Source: a virus
Virus record (IMG/VR): IMGVR_UViG_3300030109_002139
Coordinates: 7,599-30,771 of that record
DNA: 23,173 bases
Direction: 5' to 3' (one strand)
This document shows, piece after piece, positions 23,059 to 23,173 of this stretch. Positions within the stretch are counted from its first letter, which is position 1, and the number at the start of each line of letters is the position of its first letter. The notes beneath the pieces are model-generated. The model made no database searches. It was not told the DNA's origin and saw nothing but the letters and a program-made list of their open reading frames with translations. Made by a program: the position numbers and the translations under genes.

Positions 23059-23064
23059 TATAAT
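23059..23064 (+). promoter_or_regulatory. Possible -10 element before the plus-strand gene
   Basis: TATAAT matches the sigma70 -10 consensus exactly, but at 16-18 bp upstream there is no good -35 and no TG extension. It is only 15 bp from the ATG, so the transcript leader would be about 10 nt. In 22% GC sequence such a match is not rare. Confidence 0.25.
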
Positions 23065-23079
23065 AGAAAAGGACTAAAA

Positions 23080-23173
23080 ATGATTTATACAAATAGACAA
23101 ATAGATAATACAATAACAACAATACTATCTTTTACAGACAAGAAGCCTAAGACTAACGTAATCACTTGGCTAA
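23080..23173 (+). CDS. Start of a rightward gene of unknown function, truncated by window edge
   Basis: An ATG at 23080 with AAGGA six to seven bases upstream opens a frame that remains open to the window end (MIYTNRQIDNTITTILS, then DKKPKTNVITW). It is the only gene on the plus strand and is probably the first of the early or middle region of the genome, divergent from the late operon. The 31 visible residues show no recognisable domain. The good ribosome site, lack of overlap with other genes and codon content resembling the neighbours support it as real. Confidence 0.6.
   Translation, partial: MIYTNRQIDNTITTILSFTDKKPKTNVITWL

Larger units (their letters stand above)
22635..23079. other. 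445-nt divergent intergenic region
   Basis: It separates the leftward late operon from a rightward gene. In order from left it holds: weak promoter-like sequence facing left (TTGACA at 22670-22665 on the minus strand with a poor -10); a 17-bp palindrome; an 11-bp perfect hairpin; a 51% GC stretch with two complex folds (22779-22866 and 22874-23007); a T-rich tract; and AT-rich sequence with a TATAAT before the plus-strand gene. No protein-coding frame of useful length with a ribosome site is seen. Regulatory, RNA, replication or packaging functions are all possible. Confidence 0.7.

Overview
The window is the late, virion-building half of an AT-rich, T7-like podovirus (class Caudoviricetes). 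Gene content (TerL, podovirus-type connector, tail tubular A and B, three large internal virion proteins, T7-type tail-fibre N terminus), the low GC and the style of the fibre proteins point to a marine phage, perhaps of an AT-rich alphaproteobacterium such as SAR11 or a relative. The host assignment is inference. No integrase, polymerase, lysis gene or tRNA is visible.

Layout. Every complete gene is on the minus strand, so transcription runs from about 22,650 towards position 1. The order is small terminase, a 60-residue protein, large terminase, a small MCxGG protein, connector (portal), an 86-residue protein with a TTG start, scaffold, a GNAT-like protein resembling T7 gp13, major capsid protein, an 88-residue probable head protein, tail tubular A, tail tubular B, gp14-, gp15- and gp16-like internal proteins, the T7-type tail fibre, and a distal module of fibre and adsorption proteins. 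The start of one more leftward gene is cut by the left edge. Genes are packed with TAATG or ATGA overlaps or gaps of a few bases, as expected for one translationally coupled late transcript. The only sizeable gaps are 79 nt after the small terminase gene, 89 nt before the capsid gene and 445 nt at the right end.

The right end is a divergent intergenic region. To its right a plus-strand gene begins at 23080 and runs off the window. The region holds a perfect 17-bp palindrome, a perfect 11-bp hairpin, and a stretch of about 240 nt that is 51% GC by my count (22771-23000) between flanks of about 33% and 22% GC. That stretch folds by hand into a long interrupted hairpin followed by a three-way junction, so it is a candidate structured RNA of unknown family.

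Three observations stand out. (1) A perfect 16-bp chromosomal-type parS sequence, TGTTTCACGTGAAACA, lies in the scaffold gene although no ParA or ParB is encoded here, which suggests that host ParB may bind the phage genome. (2) The two-domain structured element lies next to the terminase genes. (3) A perfect 8-bp stem with a GAAA loop sits between the Shine-Dalgarno sequence and the start codon of the tail tubular A gene, and when folded it would bring the two to normal spacing.
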